Source of the DNA: Yarrowia lipolytica
Taxonomy: Eukaryota; Ascomycota; Dipodascomycetes; Dipodascales
Direction: 5' to 3'
Assembly (NCBI RefSeq): GCF_001761485.1
Contig: NC_090770.1
Coordinates: forward strand, 1,240,001 to 1,304,000
DNA length: 64,000 bases
Numbering within the stretch: position 1 is the first letter of the stretch; each line of letters opens with the position of its first letter. The position numbers were made by a program, and so were the translations under genes. Of the stretch, positions 59,745 to 64,000 are shown in pieces. Below the pieces are notes generated by a model. The model saw only the letters and a list, made by a program, of their open reading frames with translations. It did no database searches and was not told the DNA's origin.

Positions 59745-61909
59745 TTTTTCAGTCGCGTAGCGGCCGAGTTTTGTTTTTTTTTTCCCCAGTTGTTACGCAG
59801 TTTCTTATCGTGCATCCATCGAGATTTAGCTGGAGTTTTGCGGAACCACCCCGCCGTCGTTGCTTCTTCGAACCACGTCCAGTACATCCAGGCTTTCTCA
59901 GATCTCCTCCTCAGTGGATCGTGACCGCACTCACCAACTTTCGTCGCATTATTGCTCAAGCCGATCTTCAGACTCAGCTCCACAGACTCATCGTCACTTC
60001 ATCGTTCTCGATCCTTTCTCCAGAGCTCACAGCGTTCATAGACATTCCCGCTGGTCTCCATTATCTCCTCCGAGGGTTCACAGTTATCATTAGCATTCCA
60101 ACTGATCACCACTGTACTCGCTTCCATTCTCTTCGCAAGTCTACAACGTCAACCCATCCGTGTACCTCCTAACATCGGTCCACTTCAGTGTCTCCTAGCA
60201 AGCCTCTTGCCGCTACCAAGTAAATAGCCAGGGTTAGTAGAAGTCGTCAAGGGGCGCGAGTAGCGCTTGTAATAACATCATTAATCATCATCCACCACCA
60301 AGGGGACTCCCCTCGAGTCTGAGACGCTCCTTCATGACTGATTGTTTGTTCTTCCTCAGACTCTGGATGTGCCTTGGAAACTCGAGGTATCTCCGGGGCA
60401 GGCCTGCTCTGGATATGTCCAAGAAAACCAAGAGATGAGTGGTAGTGGAGACGAGTTGATAGTCGAAGCATACGTAGTTCCGCTCCCTTGATAATTGGAG
60501 TGGTAGTCCTTGTCATGAGTTGTATGGCATGAGAACTACAGCATTACTCGTGACTACTTGTCGCTTTGCCGATACTCGACAACAGTTATGGGTGGCGAAG
60601 AGACGACTTCGGAGATAGCAGCAGTTATGAAGATGATATCCGCGGCTGTGAAAATGTATCCGCGGCTATCAAGGTCATGTATCCGCGGCTATGAAGATCG
60701 TATGTGCGGCAATAAAAATCACAAGTGTATCCGGCAACTGTCTTGATCGGACGTACTGTATGGAACAATGACAGAACATTTGGTAAGCTTGAGAAGCCCC
60801 TTCGAAGCCCCTTTCAAAGTCTTTCTTTCAGTTTTTCAGTCTCAGTGTCTCAGTCAAAGTGTCTTTCAGTCAAAGTCTGTCTCTCGGCCAGTGTCTGTCT
60901 CTCAGCCAGTCTCAAGCCTGTCTCGCCGGGGCAAGATTCAGATTACAAATAAGCCCTACGTCTAAATCCATGGCTCTTTCAGATCATAACCCGGCTTCTA
61001 TAGAGCGAGACGTGGGGGTTCTGGGTGGGGGTTGGCAGCTCGTCGAGAGATGAGGGAGAAGGGGGCTCACGGAGAGCTCGGGAAGGACTCGAGAAAGATT
61101 CGGCAACTCGGAAACTCGGAAACGGACCCTCTTCACACTCGGAAACGGACCCTCTTCACAACCGGTGCGCTATTATCACCAACCAACTACCCCTTGGAGG
61201 CTTCAATGGGTTGGCTGAATATCGAATACAGTTAAACTGCGCCTCGGAAAAGTCACTCAAGGCGGAGCGGAAGATGGATCTTGCCCGGCGGTGGTTTGCG
61301 GAAATTAACCTTGAGCGGTGGAAATTGTTTGCCAGACGAGCTCGGTCCAGGGAGACGAGACCCGGTGACGGAGAAGTCGACAGCAAGTCTCATCACCCGC
61401 AATTGCGTGCTTTTCTTGGCTGCATGAGATTATGCACGCCAACGTTATCGGGACGTACGAGAACCCCTGCCACGGACTCGGGGCAGACGCTAGGCGCTTT
61501 TACGTGAGAGATCTGAACTGCCCATTGTCAGACGATTCAAACGAGATAGTTGAAAGACTATTTTGGCACCATCGCGCTTAGCTACCGGCAACTACTTCGT
61601 CAGCCCATGCACACGTGAGAACGTTGAACGTTGGAGGTAAAACCAAACGAGCCCAGCGTATAGTGGCGGTTTCTGGGTCTAGAGATGACAAAACCTGGAT
61701 AAAAAAGTTGTGCAAAATGAACCAACGTGTTTCGAGAAGCCGACAATCTTCCCAGATCAACTGGAGCCCGTCCACGTGTGTCAGCAACGTCATGTATACT
61801 TTTCGGCTCCGCCCTGTGCTGAGCCATTATTGCTAAAACCTTGACATCCCCGGACAAGTGATAAATAACCGCTGGGGGACCGCGGAATCTCCTTCATCCC
61901 TCTACGATC
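59745..61909. other. 2.2-kb spacer before the aspartic protease gene
   Basis: Contains ctcagtgtctcagtc-type repeats at 60830-60925, agattcggcaactcggaaac-type repeats near 61093-61150 and a palindrome-like gtatccgcggctatgaag cluster at 60630-60690. The frame at 61025-61507 has no ATG near its start and no recognisable product. The protease promoter is at the right end without a clear TATA box. Confidence 0.4.
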
Positions 61910-63049
61910 ATGTTTTCGACTCTGTTTTTCGCATCCTTGGTCAGCGCCGGCGTTGTCAGACTGCCTCTGTACGCCAGAGACCATGGCACTGTGGTGCAGG
62001 GCCACCAGACCATGGGAGAGTGGTTCTACGAGGCCAACATTCTGGTCGGTACGCCACCACAAAACGTGAGTGTGGTTTTCGACACCGGATCGGGCCAGCT
62101 CTGGCTCCCGGGCTCCAATTCGACCGCCTGCAGAGCGGGAAACTGCACCCATCCACAAGCCGGCTACGACGTGGGCAAGTCGTCCTCCTGGCGATATACC
62201 GGCGAAAACAACCACTGGGGAGGAACAGGAATCGTGGGAGCCGAGGTGGTGAGCTATGCCGGCCAGGAGCTCGACTCGTTCCAGACCTGGGTGTCTCTGG
62301 ATCAAATGCGCAACAACTACGGCATCTTCGGCCACAGCCCTAACAAGGACAAGCATTCCAGCTTCGTGTTGAATCTGGCCAAGTCCAAGAAGATTCCTCG
62401 GGCCGTCTACTCGCTCAATGCCGAGGAGGCGATTGACTACCGGGGGACTTTTCGTCGAGGAAAGCCCATCGTCAACAACGTGTACTACGGCGGGTTCGAT
62501 TCTGCCAAGTACGAGGGGCCTCTGACCACGGTCAAGTACAAGGGCGGGTACTCGATGGACTTCACCAACATTCTGGTGGACGGCCAAAAAATGACCTTCC
62601 AGGGCAAGAAGAAGAAGACCATTTTGCCGGACACGGGAGGGCTCTCTTTGCAGTTCCCCAACAGCACGGTACAGGCCATTTCCGAGCGGTATGGTGATGG
62701 CCAGTACGACCGCCTTGGATGGCATGTTGCATGTGATTCGCAGCCGGTAGTCACCTACCAGTTTGGAAACACCTTCATTCCCGTGAATCTGACCTACGAG
62801 GTTCGAAAGCAGGACGGTATCTGCAGACTGATTGGCGTGGATGTGGTCAGTGAGGACCAGGAGCAGTTCAGCGCGGGACCCATGTTCATTTCCCGGGCGC
62901 TCATGATCTTCGACAATGACAAGAAGCAGATCACCATTGGCAAAGCCCGGTACACGGACGAGTCCAAGATTGTCGAGTTGCATGGCAGCAAGGTCCCGGG
63001 GGCTGTCAACATCAAGAAGTACAAGAAGAAGAAGTCGGACAAGAATTAA
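61910..63049 (+). CDS. Secreted pepsin-type aspartic protease (family A1)
   Basis: The protein has 379 residues and starts at the ATG at 61910. Residues 1-14 form a signal peptide (MFSTLFFASLVSAG). The chain begins the mature-like part early, so the propeptide is short or absent (VVRLPLYARDHGTVVQ). Domain 1 has YEANILVGTPPQNVSVVF with the catalytic D58 in DTGS, and QLWLPGSNSTAC. The flap Tyr region is WRYTGENNHWGGTGIV. Domain 2 has D241 in ILPDTGGLSL, where the usual motif is DTG(S/T). The end is KKYKKKKSDKN, a strongly basic tail without a GPI signal. N-glycosylation sites are present. The enzyme would cleave proteins outside the cell or in the vacuole at acid pH. Pairs of Cys are few, which is unusual for secreted members. 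Confidence 0.85.
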   Translation: MFSTLFFASLVSAGVVRLPLYARDHGTVVQGHQTMGEWFYEANILVGTPPQNVSVVFDTGSGQLWLPGSNSTACRAGNCTHPQAGYDVGKSSSWRYTGENNHWGGTGIVGAEVVSYAGQELDSFQTWVSLDQMRNNYGIFGHSPNKDKHSSFVLNLAKSKKIPRAVYSLNAEEAIDYRGTFRRGKPIVNNVYYGGFDSAKYEGPLTTVKYKGGYSMDFTNILVDGQKMTFQGKKKKTILPDTGGLSLQFPNSTVQAISERYGDGQYDRLGWHVACDSQPVVTYQFGNTFIPVNLTYEVRKQDGICRLIGVDVVSEDQEQFSAGPMFISRALMIFDNDKKQITIGKARYTDESKIVELHGSKVPGAVNIKKYKKKKSDKN

Positions 63050-63656
63050 CTGTATAGATATAATGATATGATTCACGCGAGGAACAAGTTGGACTTATTT
63101 AACTGTAGAGATGTAATTATATGATATTAACGAGGTGGATGGGTTGATGAGGTCAGGTTGGACCCTTGACGATATGACGGTTGACGAGATGACGATTAGA
63201 CAAGGTGACGATTAGACGAGTTGACGATTAGACGAGTTGACGAGGTCCGACTCAACCGTCTCCGGCGCAACATCGATCTCCTGTCTCTATGAAAGTTCTA
63301 GAGTGTTATATATGTTAGAACCGGAAAAGTTGGACTGTTCTACAAGAACTGTACATGCTGAATGGGTAGAGTATCTCGATACTACAGTAGTACTTGTAAC
63401 TGACACAAGTTGTACTGTAGTCGAAAGGACGCCGAGTCCCCGTCGACTCATTTAGCCCACTCGCATTGGCCATGTCGTAGTTTTATCACAACTCTGTGTG
63501 TTTCAGTCCACACACTGTTCACAATACAAACATCTCTTCGGAACCGACTTATCTCCTGGAATGGATCTACTCCTTACCTCCACTACAATACGTAATGCAT
63601 AAATACCATTTTCTAATATCCCTTGTGTAATTTTTGTGTGTAGACGTCCGGTCAGC
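63050..63656. other. Spacer with a 16-bp repeat
   Basis: Contains the 16-bp repeat at 63191-63238 and gtactgtagt-type phrases. No gene is seen. Confidence 0.4.
63191..63238. repeat. 16-bp tandem repeat (3 units)
   Basis: Unit gacgattagacgagtt; the first copy differs at three positions. It lies 142 bp after the protease stop codon. Confidence 0.85.
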
Positions 63657-64000
63657 TCAAACCGCCAGAGGAGCGCCCAGAGTGGTGCCCTTGGAGCCGC
63701 TCTGAAAAGCAATCTCTGTGGCATCGGGGTCTTCAGTAAGAGCCATCTTGATGGGATTCTGTGTCGAGGTGATTCGGTCGAGCTCTTCTCGGGCCATACG
63801 TCGCTTGAGCTGGGTCTTGGTCTCGGCGTCGTCCACCATCTCGTCCTCGTCCTCGTCAGCGTTGGTCATCACGTCCACGGACTCGGCAATCTTGCCAATG
63901 ATGTTGGCTCGCTTTCGGCTGCCCACCGCCTGGATGGCGTCGACGTCAATCTCGCCCAGTCGGCTGACAATGTAGTCGGCGTTTCTCGAGTTCTTCTTGG
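63657..64000 (-). CDS. C-terminal part of an unrecognised protein (runs off the right edge)
   Basis: The minus-strand frame is open from the right edge to a TGA at 63657-63659, about 114 codons. It starts KKNSRNADYIVSRLGEIDVD and contains a lysine/arginine patch (GSRKRANIIGK), an acidic run (NADEDEDEMVDDAETK), a helical basic part (QLKRRMAREELDRI) and a small-residue end (SGSKGTTLGAPLAV). Only this tail is in the window. The charged composition suggests a nuclear or RNA-related protein, but I cannot name it. Codon use is typical of the genome. Confidence 0.6.
   Translation of the reverse strand, partial: KKNSRNADYIVSRLGEIDVDAIQAVGSRKRANIIGKIAESVDVMTNADEDEDEMVDDAETKTQLKRRMAREELDRITSTQNPIKMALTEDPDATEIAFQSGSKGTTLGAPLAV

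Noticed and set aside
61025-61507. Plus-strand ORF of 160 codons before the protease gene
   Set aside because: It starts at GTG, the first ATG is far inside, and it runs through short repeats.

Overview
The window looks like nuclear DNA of the yeast Yarrowia lipolytica or a very close relative. The evidence is the heavy use of CGA for arginine, the tRNA genes with short introns, a tRNA-Leu(CAG) that fits the standard code, an intron with GTGAGT and TACTAAC-x-TAG signals, and tRNA genes fused directly to 5S rRNA genes. That last arrangement is an established Yarrowia peculiarity. The species is inferred from these features, since no database search was possible.

Layout. 1-4 kb: divergent ribosome-biogenesis genes (an RRP3-type DEAD-box helicase, partial, and an SSF1-type Brix protein), then an alpha-ketoglutarate-dependent dioxygenase. 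6.5-9.7 kb: one reading frame interrupted by stops that includes an F-box protein. 10-15 kb: a membrane-anchored FN3/coiled-coil protein, tRNA-Leu and an NAD+ formate dehydrogenase. 15-20 kb: a gene-poor stretch with a decayed gene and a 21-bp minisatellite. 20-22 kb: a small unknown protein and a second F-box protein. 22.8-28 kb: tRNA-Glu/5S, a Gag-like ORF, BTB debris and tRNA-Pro. 28.8-31 kb: a secreted, probably GPI-anchored acid phosphatase. 33-37.5 kb: a Cue2-like CUE/Smr protein, tRNA-Gly and two convergent RNase H1-like genes. One of these is frameshifted and the other has lost most catalytic residues. 37.9-40.2 kb: an inverted-repeat-bounded segment and a decayed Fot1/pogo DNA transposon. 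41-48 kb: tRNA-Lys, a small spliced gene, tRNA-Gly/5S, tRNA-Cys, an unknown nuclear-looking protein and tRNA-Tyr. 48.5-52.9 kb: nearly empty. 52.9-64 kb: a C2H2 zinc-finger protein, tRNA-Gln, Nse4, tRNA-Gly/5S, a secreted aspartic protease and the end of an unrecognised gene.

Genes are monocistronic and widely spaced, so there are no operons. Functional links are limited to the divergent ribosome-biogenesis pair and the shared pol III theme: eleven tRNA genes and three 5S copies, each 5S placed 4 or 5 bp after a tRNA. The most unusual pattern is a repeat family (core ATTCTAATGATTCATTA with T-rich tracts). It lies about 50-65 bp upstream of several tRNA genes, always in the same orientation relative to the tRNA. 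The spacers are also rich in short tandem repeats, two of which begin at the stop codon of the gene before them.
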